A DNA stretch of 40,812 nucleotides. Origin: Phycisphaerae bacterium. GTDB lineage: Bacteria; Planctomycetota; Phycisphaerae; UBA1845. Below the pieces are notes generated by a model. That model did no database searches, was not told where the DNA came from, and saw nothing but the letters and a program-made list of their open reading frames with translations. The DNA lies in contig JAJDDW010000112.1 of NCBI GenBank assembly GCA_029260115.1, forward strand, positions 1 to 40,812, read 5' to 3'. How positions within the stretch are numbered: position 1 is the stretch's first letter; each line of letters opens with the position of its first letter. The position numbers were made by a program, and so were the translations under genes. Positions 1 through 8,779 of the stretch are shown one piece after another.

Positions 1-342
1 GGGAAAGCTCTGCTCATCAAGGTCGATGCCATCTTCCGCCTGTTTGTTGTCAGTGCGGCGTTAAGGTTTGATGCGTCGGCTGCCAGGCTGAGGTTTGGCG
101 CTAAGAAAGTACGATTCGCAACTGCCGACGAACTTCTTGACATGACTGAGTTGGTGCCCGGGAGTGTTCCACCATTCGGCCAGCCTATACTGCCATTCGA
201 TTTGTTCGTTGATGAATCAATTATCGCCAATGATAAGATCGCCTTCAACGCCGGGTCACTTACTGAGTCGATCATCATGTCCGTGGAAGACTACGTGCAT
301 GTGGCGCAACCGGAAGTGTTTTGTTTCGCTGCGCGTTCCTGA
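1..342 (+). CDS. YbaK/ProX-type aminoacyl-tRNA deacylase, 3' part
   Basis: The frame is open from the first base of the window to the TGA at 340-342, so the start lies outside; 113 residues are visible. The family hydrolyses mischarged aminoacyl-tRNAs (for example Cys- or Ala-tRNAPro) in the cytoplasm. The visible part has the typical C-terminal half: a GAKKVRFATADEL segment, then LVPGSVPPFGQP, then LFVDESI and FNAGSLTESIIMS, which match the conserved VPPFG and FNAG blocks of YbaK domains. It ends just after the domain, so no extra C-terminal domain is present. The next gene is convergent. The family call is solid from motifs; the exact tRNA substrate cannot be told without the N-terminal half. 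Confidence 0.85.
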   Translation, partial: GKALLIKVDAIFRLFVVSAALRFDASAARLRFGAKKVRFATADELLDMTELVPGSVPPFGQPILPFDLFVDESIIANDKIAFNAGSLTESIIMSVEDYVHVAQPEVFCFAARS

Positions 343-534
343 GCTACCATAGAAAACCGTTTCATCTGAAACATTGCACCACCCTTTGCCTCGCCGGTCA
401 GTAGAAGAGGGATCGGGTCTGATCAGTACATTCTGCCATGGCATACAGCACTCTTGTGCACGAGCATTCGCTGCTGGAATTGCGTAGCAGTCTGTTGAAG
501 ATCTCCTTGACGGGCTGCTAATCCTTCCCCCACC

Positions 535-590
535 CTTTGCCAGTAGGCAAAGAATGGGGCACCGGGCGGATGGCGGGCAAAAGTCCGCCC
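535..590. repeat. Two short inverted repeats in an intergenic gap
   Basis: A 7-bp inverted repeat CTTTGCC/GGCAAAG (535-541 and 546-552) is followed by a second, GGGCGGA/TCCGCCC (564-570 and 584-590). They sit between the 3' ends of two convergent genes. The second resembles dispersed 'gggcggac...gcccgcc' palindromes of planctomycetes. There is no T-run, so a classic terminator is not supported. The rest of 343-606 shows nothing recognisable. Confidence 0.4.
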
Positions 591-606
591 TACTCGTCTA
601 CAAAAT

Positions 607-1926
607 TTACTTCTTTGCTAAACTGGCACATACTAATTCTTTGTCGTTCCTTGCAAAAACATGCTTGTTCGCGAAGGCAGGGTGTGACCAGCAGACGCCG
701 CCACGGCGGTTTAGTTGGTCTAACGTTGGTTCGATTAACTTTGTTCGGCTAATTTCTTTATAGCCTTTCGGCGAGAGTTCGCTAATGATGAGTTCACCCT
801 TCTCGTTGAACATCCAGACGTTGTCTTCGTGTTCGATAAAATGAATCGTCGCCCAGCGTGCTTTGGGTACCGCTTCTTGAGATTCCCACACGCGATCGCC
901 GGTGGCTAATTGCAGGCAGCGCAATTCGCCGTAGCTGTCGCAGCCATAGATATAATCGCCCTTGATGTACGGGGTGGATATGATCGAATGCAAAGCGATG
1001 GTATCCTTTTCGCTAGGCCCGGCCCGCTGCCACACTTTCGAGGCAGCTAACTTCTTTTGGTCCAATTGAATCAAAAGCGAGCCGTCAAAAAAAGTGGTGA
1101 AAAACATCTTGTCGCCAATGGTTACGGGGTCAGAGATGCCGATAATCATTTGTTTGGGCGGGTGTGGTAATTTCCAGTGAACCTCACCGGTTTGTGGGTT
1201 TAAGCCCACAATATGCTCGCCAGTTTTGACAACCAACACGCTCCTACCTGCTTGATAAACGACTTTTGGTGCCACGTATGAGGCATTATCAGAAAGTGCT
1301 CTCCACCGCTCCTCGCCAGAAACTTTGTCGAAGGCCACCAGGCAGGCATCAGGCTCACCCCCGATTTGTACGATGAGTAAGTTTCCTACAATGATCGGAG
1401 ATGCAGAGATTCCCCAAATCGGCATCCGGATATTATATTCCTTCGCTAAGTCCTTATGCCACATCACAGCGCCACCCAAAGTATCAAAACAAAATAGATC
1501 GCCCATCGTGCCGAGAGAATAGGCCCTCTTTTGGTGGACCAGCACCGACGCACGTGGGCCTGCGTCGTAACCAACATCACGATAGTCGCAATCGTAAACA
1601 TGTGTCCAAATTTTCTTGCCCGTTTTCTCGTCGATGCAATGTACGCGTTCTACCTGTTTAGGCTTTATTACTCTATCAGTCACGTACACCTGGCCATCAG
1701 CCACGGTTGGGCCACTATACCCGCTTCCGATCGGGGTTCGCCAAACATAATCCAACTGAGGCTTGTCAAAATTGTTGACAATCCCCTTCTCTCGCCACAC
1801 CCCGTCGCCCGTAGGCCCGCGCCACCTGGGCCAATCATCGCCGCGGGCATATGTCGTGGACATGAGACCGATAACGATTATGGCAAGGCTACAACGTTTG
1901 ATCCGCGACGGCTGGTAGAAATTCAT
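607..1926 (-). CDS. Secreted PQQ-like beta-propeller protein (BamB-like fold)
   Basis: About 439 residues. The start is the ATG at 1926 because GGAGAG lies 8 bases upstream; an ATG nine codons earlier lacks a site. Residues 1-28 form a signal peptide (basic N-end, SLAIIVIGLMSTTYA, ending ARG). Mature protein opens with DDWPRWRGPTGDG, a hallmark of planctomycetal PQQ-propeller proteins. Repeated blade strands follow: HCIDEKTGKKIWTHVY, FDTLGGAVMWHKDL, VAFDKVSGEERWRAL, VGLNPQTGEVHWKLP and LQLATGDRVWES, each the 'D..tG...W' pattern of a seven- or eight-bladed propeller. No catalytic PQQ-dehydrogenase residues are evident, so a binding or scaffold role is more likely than an enzyme. The function is unknown. 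It stands alone, divergent from the M14 peptidase gene. Confidence 0.85.
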   Translation of the reverse strand: MNFYQPSRIKRCSLAIIVIGLMSTTYARGDDWPRWRGPTGDGVWREKGIVNNFDKPQLDYVWRTPIGSGYSGPTVADGQVYVTDRVIKPKQVERVHCIDEKTGKKIWTHVYDCDYRDVGYDAGPRASVLVHQKRAYSLGTMGDLFCFDTLGGAVMWHKDLAKEYNIRMPIWGISASPIIVGNLLIVQIGGEPDACLVAFDKVSGEERWRALSDNASYVAPKVVYQAGRSVLVVKTGEHIVGLNPQTGEVHWKLPHPPKQMIIGISDPVTIGDKMFFTTFFDGSLLIQLDQKKLAASKVWQRAGPSEKDTIALHSIISTPYIKGDYIYGCDSYGELRCLQLATGDRVWESQEAVPKARWATIHFIEHEDNVWMFNEKGELIISELSPKGYKEISRTKLIEPTLDQLNRRGGVCWSHPAFANKHVFARNDKELVCASLAKK

Positions 1927-2093
1927 ATTTTTTCTCTCCACAATGTCTGACAAGCATTCAATAACGTCTATACTAATTCATATAGGTTCAACGACAAACT
2001 GGGCCGGTACAGTTTATGTCTAAATATGCAGGGATAGCGTAACCGTCATGTATCAATCTAAGATTTTGGCATCTCAGAGGGGGAGCTCAAGCA

Positions 2094-3722
2094 TTGTTCG
2101 CCAAGGCTAGTATCCACATTTTCGCGATTTGCTTACTGGTATGCGGTTTCTCGACTGGCGTGCATGCACAAGCGGTCGGCAGTGATATTGTCGCGTTGCC
2201 CGGTTCGGACGGCCATTCGGCGGTGGACATTAAGACGGCTAGGCAATGGCGCGATTGGCTTAGCCAGCGGTCTATTGATGCTACGCGCTGCGGAAGTGAT
2301 CTGAGTCAAGGCACGTTTTTTCTCGATAATTTAACACCACAACAACAAGTGCTGCTCGAAGACAACGGCTTTAGCATTCTACGACATCTTGAGGCGACGC
2401 CGCTCCGTACTTCGCTCCGTACAAACTCGCAATATTTTGATCCTTCCGAGATCGAGGCCATGCTCGCGCAGATTGAAGTCGACTACCCAACCATCGCACG
2501 ACGCTTCATTGTTGGTACGACAGCAGAGGGGCGAAGTATTTTCGGATTGGAAATCTCGAATAATCCTGGTATCGACGAGGACGAGCCAGCTATTCAATTT
2601 AATGGGCAGCATCATGCGCGGGAAGTGGCGACATCACATGTGGTGATGGATGTCATTAGCACGCTCACGAACGGTTATGGCTCTGATACACAAATAACTT
2701 CTTGGGTGGATAATTACAAGACGATATGCGTGCCCATGGTCAACCCTGACGGCGTGCAGTATGTCTTTGACGTTAATAGCTTGTGGCGGAGAAACCGGAT
2801 GGTGCATACCGGTTGTACGGGTGTGGACCTAAATCGAAATTATCCATACTTATGGGGGCCAGGGTGCGGGTCGAGCGGGTCTTGCAATGATCTATATCGT
2901 GGGCCCACGCCAAATTCCGAATTAGAAACTCAGAGCATGATTGCCCTGGCGCAGCAGTTCCACTTCGTCATGGCTACTTCCTATCACGGATTTGGCCGAT
3001 TTATCGATTATCCGTATGCCTGTGCCGATGGGTCGCCCGCATCTCTCATGCCTGAACATGGCGTGATAGACGAAATGATGCGCGGGGTAGCAAACGGCAT
3101 TTTTGCTGTCGATGGCGTGCTGTATTCGGTTTTTTCGCCAGTCCCGCTCGGCGGCGTCAATGGGGACGATACCAGTTGGTATTATGCTAGTTTGGGCACC
3201 TATTCGTTCATTGTAGAGGTTGGTTCTAACAGCGATGGGTTTGAGCCATTGTTTGGTCAAGTTTCCGGAATCGTAGCGCGAAATCGTGGTGGATGGCAAT
3301 ATATGTACGAAAGGCTGGGGCAGGCACGCATGGACGTACACGTTACGGATGGCTGCAGCGGTCAGCCCATGGAGGCGGAAGTTACCCTGACGGACTTTGC
3401 TTTTGATAGTGGAGAGTCTCCACGACGCACGTTTTTGCCTTTTGGCCGATGGACATTTATGACGGAGGCTGATGTGAACTATACCCTTCGAGTTTCTGAG
3501 CCTGGGTTTTTGACGCAGGACATTGCAGTCTCGGTAGGGAATCAACCCAGTTCTGTACAAGTAACTTTAGCACGCATCAACCCACCGCCCGAAGGCTGCG
3601 CCGCCACTAATATGGTGCCCGCGATGTCAAATTGGGCAATAGTGACCATGTTTTTACTTACGGCGGTGTGTGGCTCGATCATTGTGCGCCAAAACGCTGA
3701 CAGAATTACATTCGATAGCTAA
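2094..3722 (+). CDS. Secreted M14 zinc carboxypeptidase with C-terminal sorting tail
   Basis: 542 residues from a TTG start with AGAGGGGGAG just upstream. A signal peptide covers residues 1-25 (ending VHAQ). The M14 catalytic domain spans about 115-410: zinc ligands H174 and E177 in HHAREVA, H298 in SYHGF, the substrate-binding Arg in VDLNRNYP (about 244-251), and the general base E375 in FIVEVGSNS. A carboxypeptidase regulatory-like beta-sandwich follows (about 412-495). The tail VPAMSNW (508-514), a hydrophobic helix (about 515-531) and a basic end resemble IPTL/PEP-CTERM-like sorting signals, so the enzyme is probably processed and displayed at the cell surface. It should trim amino acids from peptide C-termini outside the cell; its specificity pocket was not assigned. 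Confidence 0.9.
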   Translation: MFAKASIHIFAICLLVCGFSTGVHAQAVGSDIVALPGSDGHSAVDIKTARQWRDWLSQRSIDATRCGSDLSQGTFFLDNLTPQQQVLLEDNGFSILRHLEATPLRTSLRTNSQYFDPSEIEAMLAQIEVDYPTIARRFIVGTTAEGRSIFGLEISNNPGIDEDEPAIQFNGQHHAREVATSHVVMDVISTLTNGYGSDTQITSWVDNYKTICVPMVNPDGVQYVFDVNSLWRRNRMVHTGCTGVDLNRNYPYLWGPGCGSSGSCNDLYRGPTPNSELETQSMIALAQQFHFVMATSYHGFGRFIDYPYACADGSPASLMPEHGVIDEMMRGVANGIFAVDGVLYSVFSPVPLGGVNGDDTSWYYASLGTYSFIVEVGSNSDGFEPLFGQVSGIVARNRGGWQYMYERLGQARMDVHVTDGCSGQPMEAEVTLTDFAFDSGESPRRTFLPFGRWTFMTEADVNYTLRVSEPGFLTQDIAVSVGNQPSSVQVTLARINPPPEGCAATNMVPAMSNWAIVTMFLLTAVCGSIIVRQNADRITFDS

Positions 3723-3985
3723 GTCCTTTTCACAGGTCTCCTCCTATCGCTCATGTTTAAAAAAATGTCTGACTTTTATTATTGTTGAGCGAGGTGAAAT
3801 CGCCCTTTATCCGCTTGTAGCCCTACGCTCGCAGGTTCTTCTCCCATAGGCAGTTGCGATAATTTCACAGGATAAATCACAACAGGTTTTTCTGGTTTAG
3901 TGTGTCATTTTTGAGCGCGACATGATTCGCGGTGACGTTGTAGACGGTTGTGATTTATTTCTGCTCCGATATACTTGGAACTCTT

Positions 3986-4489
3986 ATGGCGAAACGAAAA
4001 AAAAAATCAGAATCACCGGGCGAGCCGGAACCTAAAAGGAGTATAGAAATGGCTGGTGAAAAGAACACCTTTGCAACTGTCATCGGAGCGGATGCTGTGC
4101 TCAAGGGCAACCTGCATTTGACCGATGGGGCTCAGATTCTAGGAAAAATCGAAGGCGAACTCGAAGCTGATGGAGAATTGTTCATTGGTGAGGGCGGTTC
4201 GCTGCACGGTGATGCGCGGGCGCAATCCATCCATATAGATGGACATGTAAACGGTAATGTGAAAGCTGCGGCTAAGGTTCAACTAGGTGCTTCAGCTAGG
4301 CTCGAAGGCGACCTTGAGACGGCTCGCCTGGAAGTTTCGGAAGGCGCTGTATTGGTTGGACACTGTACGGTCGGTATCGACGCTAAATCGGCCGCGGAAC
4401 AAAACGTCGTAAAAACGGTCAGTACTACGGCCAAGCCAAACGGCTCGGACAGTAATAAGTCTAAGTATAGTGAATCACGCTTGCGATAA
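3986..4489 (+). CDS. Bactofilin family cytoskeletal protein
   Basis: 167 residues from the ATG at 3986. A later ATG at 4049 has a much better ribosome-binding site (AAGGAG, 7 bases away) and would give 146 residues, so either start, or both, may be used. The extra segment is a basic tail (KRKKKS) of the kind that attaches bactofilins to membrane. The core (about 40-140) is the DUF583 right-handed beta-helix: VIGADAVLKGNLHLTDG, ILGKIEGELEADGELFIGEGG, IHIDGHVNGNVKAAAKVQLG, ARLEGDLETARLEVSEGAVLVGHC, with the regular glycine and valine/isoleucine spacing. Bactofilins polymerise without nucleotides and organise cell-wall or polar machinery. No M23 peptidase partner is adjacent. A strong terminator follows. 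Confidence 0.88.
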   Translation: MAKRKKKSESPGEPEPKRSIEMAGEKNTFATVIGADAVLKGNLHLTDGAQILGKIEGELEADGELFIGEGGSLHGDARAQSIHIDGHVNGNVKAAAKVQLGASARLEGDLETARLEVSEGAVLVGHCTVGIDAKSAAEQNVVKTVSTTAKPNGSDSNKSKYSESRLR

Positions 4490-4536
4490 TCGAAATAACC
4501 GCTACGAGCCATTTGGCTGAATGAATATCAATATCA

Positions 4537-4570
4537 GTCCACGATCAATCGTGATCGTGGACTTTTTTTT
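4537..4570 (+). terminator. Rho-independent terminator after bactofilin
   Basis: A perfect 11-bp stem (GTCCACGATCA at 4537-4547 with TGATCGTGGAC at 4552-4562) and a 4-base ATCG loop, followed directly by eight T residues (4563-4570). It lies 48 bases after the bactofilin stop. Confidence 0.95.
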
Positions 4571-4824
4571 ATGCGGGAATGCGCGTGAGATGACGTTGTC
4601 GGCATGGCGCCGCTTGCCATATATTGAATCGCACGGTTTTTTATTGGATGGGATTAAATGCTGGAAGCAATAACAGCTAATCGAGGCATGAACAGTCGGG
4701 AGTTGTATTGCGAATTCGTTTTGCATACCAATAATCTCCTAAGATCGCTCAAGCTGAAGCATGCGACTCGCTTTGCTTGACTAAGGTGTGCGCTGATTAC
4801 GCGACTACTATAGGTGCCAGTAAT

Positions 4825-5532
4825 ATGAATAATGACAAAGCAGCAATTATCACAGCTGCGAGCCAAGGCTTAGGGGCTGCATGTGCCAATGTACTGGCAC
4901 TGCGAGGCTATCATGTAGCTATCATGTCTAGATCGCAAGCCGGTGTGGCGCTAGCCGAGGCGCTAGGCGGAATTGGTATGACAGGCTCCGTGACTAACGT
5001 CGATGATCTCAGCGCGCTCGTCGACATGACGATGGACAAGTTTGGTCGCATCGACGCTGTAGTCAATAATACGGGCCATCCGCCCAAGGGGGCCTTGCTG
5101 GAAATTAGCGATGACGATTGGCATGGCGGCTTGGACTTGGTCATGCTCAATGTAGTGCGTATGAGCCGACTGGTCGCGCCCATCATGCAAGCGCAAGAAA
5201 ACGGCGGCGCTATTGTCAACATCTCCACATTCGCGGCGTTTGAGCCGAGTGCCTCTTTTCCGGTATCAGCCACTTTGCGAGCCGCGTTGGCTGGGTTTAC
5301 GAAACTCTTCGCCGATCAATTTGCCAGCGATGGCATCCGCATGAATTGCGTATTACCCGGTTTTATGGACAGCTTCCCTACCGACGAAGCCATCCGCGCG
5401 TCTATCCCCTTGGGTCGATATGGGCAGGTGGAGGAAATAGCCAATACGGTTGCGTTTTTGCTATCTGAAGATGCCAGTTATATCACGGGTCAAAACATAC
5501 GCGTAGATGGCGGGCTGACTCGATCAATCTGA
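4825..5532 (+). CDS. Divergent SDR-fold protein lacking the YxxxK catalytic pair
   Basis: 235 residues from the ATG at 4825 (AGGTG upstream); an upstream in-frame TTG adds 16 unconvincing residues. The Rossmann nucleotide-binding motif is present as TAASQGLGAACA, the NNAG motif appears as NNTG, and the C-terminal half (DGIRMNCVLPGF, LGRYGQVEEIANTVAFLLS, YITGQNIRVDGG) is plainly short-chain dehydrogenase. At the active site, however, the usual YxxxK is replaced: aligning on the following AAL, the Tyr position reads Ser and the Lys position reads Arg (SATLRAAL). The protein may bind NAD(P)(H) without normal SDR catalysis, or use other residues. SDR relatives with a similar ATLRAAL signature exist to my recollection, so this is probably a subfamily trait, not decay. 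Confidence 0.85.
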   Translation: MNNDKAAIITAASQGLGAACANVLALRGYHVAIMSRSQAGVALAEALGGIGMTGSVTNVDDLSALVDMTMDKFGRIDAVVNNTGHPPKGALLEISDDDWHGGLDLVMLNVVRMSRLVAPIMQAQENGGAIVNISTFAAFEPSASFPVSATLRAALAGFTKLFADQFASDGIRMNCVLPGFMDSFPTDEAIRASIPLGRYGQVEEIANTVAFLLSEDASYITGQNIRVDGGLTRSI

Positions 5533-5559
5533 TGTGACGAAGATTACAGTTTGTTTAGC

Positions 5560-6186
5560 TTATTTTCCATCGCCGGTTGGCAACTTCGGTTTGGCAGACG
5601 ATTCGTTGGCAAATGTGAAGGACCGAAGTACTTTCCACACGTTATGATCCTTAAGCTTGGGAGATACTTGGGCAACAATCAGCGTGTGGTTGTTGGCAGT
5701 ATCGACATGCGTTTGAATATCAAGCTGTAAGCGTACAGGTTTGCGGGTCACGAAAGCATCGATCATAGGAATCGTAGCTTTGAAATGATATACTTTGCCT
5801 AGGGTTTCTCCAGTCGTTACGTCTGCGGTAATGGAAGAGAAATCCGGCTTTTCCTCATCTTCTCCCCATACCGCGCGACATAAGCCACGATAGTATTTGG
5901 TCAGTAAATCTTTCAGCAAAGCGGCATCTACATTATGGATGCCGTCTAACTTCATGGCAAAAATATAAGTAAAATACGTTTCAGACTTGGCGTTGAACAT
6001 GCCGGGCGCGAATCGTAATTCCTCAAAGCCGGCGTAGGTAATATCTGGGGCAAACGAAAGAGGAAAATCGATGCGCTCATATTTCCATTCTTCAGGCGTC
6101 TTGGGGAGAATGTCGTCAGCACGAGCCATCGGCACAAGTAACAATAGCACAACTATCCCACAGGCCGCCCATTTTCTTGACGTCAT
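5560..6186 (-). CDS. Secreted protein of unknown function
   Basis: 208 residues; GGAGAG sits 8-9 bases before the ATG. Residues 1-23 are a signal peptide (RKWAACGIVVLLLLVPMARA, cut before DD). The mature part is soluble, mixed alpha/beta, with no cysteines forming an obvious motif and no recognised domain. It contains segments such as DFPLSFAPDITYAGFEELRF and TIPMIDAFVTRKPVRLQLDI. The sequence suggests a periplasmic or exported protein. It lies upstream of nothing in its own direction and is 58 bases from the end of ribBA on the same strand, so it could be cotranscribed downstream of ribBA; no functional link is apparent. Confidence 0.75.
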   Translation of the reverse strand: MTSRKWAACGIVVLLLLVPMARADDILPKTPEEWKYERIDFPLSFAPDITYAGFEELRFAPGMFNAKSETYFTYIFAMKLDGIHNVDAALLKDLLTKYYRGLCRAVWGEDEEKPDFSSITADVTTGETLGKVYHFKATIPMIDAFVTRKPVRLQLDIQTHVDTANNHTLIVAQVSPKLKDHNVWKVLRSFTFANESSAKPKLPTGDGK

Positions 6187-6244
6187 ATTCTATCTCTCCT
6201 CTGAAATGAAAATGTTCTGCATCTCGATAGATTCGCAAGTTGGT

Positions 6245-7495
6245 CTACACGTGCTTCAAGTCGTGCCCCATTTTATCTTTTTTAGTTTTGAGATACGGCT
6301 TGTTGAATTCGTTTGGTACAATCTCCAGCGGCTCTTGTTTTTCGATGGTAATGCCATACACCTCAAGACGGTTCACCTTCTTGGGATTGTTGGTGAGTAT
6401 GCGGAGTTTACGCAGGCCCAGGTCTCGCAAAATGTGCGCCCCGACGCCGTAGTCGCGGCGATCAGCAGGAAAACCAAGCTTCACATTGGCCTCGACCGTA
6501 TCATAACCTTGGTCCTGAAGCTCGTAGGCGCGGAGTTTGTTATGCAGACCAATGCCCCGCCCTTCCTGGCGTAAATATAGCACCACGCCTTTACCAGCTT
6601 CTTGAACTAGTTTCATGGCAGCATCTAGTTGGTCACCGCAATCGCATCGCTTTGAATGAAATACATGGCCCGTCATACACTCCGATTCCACACGTACGAG
6701 CACAGCATCGTCGTGTACGATTGGTTTGCCATGTGCATCTAGATCGCCCACGCCACCACAACACAGCGCAAGATGCGGTTCTGGATCGACGGGCGAATGA
6801 TATTCAATTAACTCAAACTCGCCGAACTCCGTGGGCAGTTTTATCGATACGCCGCGTTCGACAAAAGTTTCGCGCTGCATGCGATATTCGATGATGTCCG
6901 CTACCGAATAAATGCGTATGTCGTGCGCTTTGGCTAATTTTTGAAGGTCAGGCATGCGTGCCATAGACCCGTCATCGTTCATGATTTCAATAATGACAGC
7001 CATGGGATCAAGGCCTGCGAGTCGACACAAATCGACAGAGCCTTCAGTTTGACCAGCCCGAACAAGCACACCGCCATCCTTGGCCATCAAGGGGTTGATA
7101 TGACCAGGCCTAACCAAATCTGTTGGTACGGTAGCCGCTGCTGCTGCTACCTCGATGGTTTTAGATCGATCGGAAGCGGATACCCCAGTGGTAACACCAA
7201 AGCGCGGGTGGGCATCTACCGTAACCGTAAAGGCTGTCGCGAATTGCGATGTATTTTGTGGCGTCTGCATGTGCAAATTAAGTTGCTCGCAGCGGGTACT
7301 TGTCATGGGCAAGCATAATACGCCGCGTCCGACCTTTAGCATGAAATTGACTGCTTCGGGCGTTATTTTTTCGGCGGCCATGACAAGATCGCCCTCGTTT
7401 TCACGATCTTCATCATCCACTAAAATTACAAAATTGCCAGCATTGAGGTCTGTAAAAGCCTGTTCAATGTCACTGCACGGGGTTGCGTCGCTCAT
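6245..7495 (-). CDS. ribBA: Bifunctional RibBA: DHBP synthase / GTP cyclohydrolase II
   Basis: 416 residues. The N-terminal domain (about 8-205) is 3,4-dihydroxy-2-butanone 4-phosphate synthase, with the [11 protein letters not shown] acidic motif (27-37), RPGHINPL and [17 protein letters not shown]; it makes the four-carbon riboflavin precursor from ribulose 5-phosphate. The C-terminal domain (about 210-405) is GTP cyclohydrolase II, with zinc cysteines C273, C284 and C286 ([20 protein letters not shown]), [14 protein letters not shown], and [15 protein letters not shown]. Both first committed steps of riboflavin synthesis are therefore in one polypeptide. AGGAA lies about 9 bases before the ATG. 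I looked for an FMN riboswitch upstream and saw no conserved AGGGTGAAATTCCC-type core. No other rib genes are nearby. Confidence 0.96.
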   Translation of the reverse strand: MSDATPCSDIEQAFTDLNAGNFVILVDDEDRENEGDLVMAAEKITPEAVNFMLKVGRGVLCLPMTSTRCEQLNLHMQTPQNTSQFATAFTVTVDAHPRFGVTTGVSASDRSKTIEVAAAAATVPTDLVRPGHINPLMAKDGGVLVRAGQTEGSVDLCRLAGLDPMAVIIEIMNDDGSMARMPDLQKLAKAHDIRIYSVADIIEYRMQRETFVERGVSIKLPTEFGEFELIEYHSPVDPEPHLALCCGGVGDLDAHGKPIVHDDAVLVRVESECMTGHVFHSKRCDCGDQLDAAMKLVQEAGKGVVLYLRQEGRGIGLHNKLRAYELQDQGYDTVEANVKLGFPADRRDYGVGAHILRDLGLRKLRILTNNPKKVNRLEVYGITIEKQEPLEIVPNEFNKPYLKTKKDKMGHDLKHV

Positions 7496-7626
7496 GATTA
7501 CATTTCCTACAGGCCATCGAACATTGCGATGCTATCACTTCAGATAATAGCCAATCGCACGACGACCACAAAGAATGGCATGGTAGCGTAAAAAGGCGCA
7601 TTTAACAACGCTCAGCCAAAGTCAGC

Positions 7627-7660
7627 GCTTATGAATCATGAATTAAATCATGAAATAAGC
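7627..7660. repeat. Interrupted hairpin downstream of the thioredoxin-fold gene
   Basis: GCTTAT (7627-7632) pairs with ATAAGC (7655-7660), and two copies of the self-complementary TCATGA inside can pair with each other. It sits just past the minus-strand gene ending at 7672, but no T-run follows, so a terminator role is unproven. Confidence 0.35.
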
Positions 7661-7671
7661 CGCTTGTGGGG

Positions 7672-8538
7672 TTATTGCGAGGCTTGGATATTTTCAGTGA
7701 CCCCATTGTCTCTGTTCAAACGTTGCGCCATTAAATGCATCTTAGCCGCACTCGCTGCCACAGCTTCGTAGTTAGTTGGTTGCTGCAATATCTCATGTCT
7801 ACCATCAGGACTTTCAATAGCTATAGATGGCAACGTCAGCACACCAAATTCTGATATGTGTACGTCCCTGGACCATCCGCTGACATCTATACGACACATG
7901 ACGGCGTCGCGCAACTGTCGAAACACCATGTGATGCTTCAGCAATTTATTCATGCGTCCCCAGTCTTGAGAAAATCGTCTAACATAAACCACGAGCAATG
8001 GCTTGCCAGATTCTTGTGCCATTCGCCTGGCGGTGGCGACGTTGTCGACCCAATCGTAGCGAGCGCGACGCACGATATGCGGATCCATGACAGTGGCCTG
8101 TCCTGGGCAATCGGATTTTTCTAAGAACTGCGTCAATTGATCTACGGTCCGTACACCTTCTTGGGCATGATGCGAGCCATCCAGTCGTGCGATAATTACA
8201 GACGGGGCACGCGAGATTCCAAATTGGGCAACGTATCTTCGGTCGAATGCTGATTGACGATAAAGGCGACAGCATACGAATTTTTCCAGCCATGGCTTTA
8301 AGACTGGATCTTTCTCCCAATCAACAGAGGGGTTATGCGCGGTAGGTAGCGTGTCACTATAATAGATGAAGAGTGGTTTTGGATTATTCGCGATGCGACT
8401 TTCTGCGGTGTCGTAGTCTGTGGCCCAACCATCTTGATTGGAAGCATGCATGGTTGCACAACTAGGACAAGAAAATAAAAAAACCAGCCCAATAAGCATT
8501 CTTGGCCAATGCAGGTCCGCATGTCCACTGTTTGACAT
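7672..8538 (-). CDS. Tandem thioredoxin-fold exported protein without CxxC
   Basis: 288 residues; AGAGG lies 9 bases before the ATG. A hydrophobic signal (about 14-26, LIGLVFLFSC) ends in a cysteine that could be lipidated, though the lipobox (LFSC) is not ideal. Two thioredoxin-like repeats follow. The first (about 50-140) has KPLFIYYSD, then DPVLKPWLEKFVCCRLYR and FGISRAPSVIIARLDGS. The second (about 165-265) has GKPLLVVYVRR, MCRIDVS and FGVLTLPSIAIESPDGR. Both keep the cis-Pro loop (RAPSV, TLPSI), but the redox CxxC after the first strand is absent in both, so a disulphide reductase role is unlikely and a chaperone or binding role is more plausible. The identity is unknown beyond fold. It is probably periplasmic. 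Confidence 0.75.
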   Translation of the reverse strand: MSNSGHADLHWPRMLIGLVFLFSCPSCATMHASNQDGWATDYDTAESRIANNPKPLFIYYSDTLPTAHNPSVDWEKDPVLKPWLEKFVCCRLYRQSAFDRRYVAQFGISRAPSVIIARLDGSHHAQEGVRTVDQLTQFLEKSDCPGQATVMDPHIVRRARYDWVDNVATARRMAQESGKPLLVVYVRRFSQDWGRMNKLLKHHMVFRQLRDAVMCRIDVSGWSRDVHISEFGVLTLPSIAIESPDGRHEILQQPTNYEAVAASAAKMHLMAQRLNRDNGVTENIQASQ

Positions 8539-8779
8539 TAAAATTTACCTCTCAATCAACCCGACAATTAAGTAGCGTCACTCATTGGATTGTCGCACAC
8601 TATGTGCCACAAACCCAGTGAGCAGCGCCGCCGCTTAAACCCAACAGTCTTGCAGTGTATAAAGTGGCGGTAACGATGACAAGTATTTGCCTGTGATGGC
8701 CGCAGTTGCAATCACTTGAAGATAATCTGCAGGATAAGTAGATGCTTGCGATCGCGCATGCCCGCATGAACGTATTGAT

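Noticed and set aside
7496..7671. FMN riboswitch upstream of ribBA
   Set aside because: None of the conserved RFN core sequences is present.
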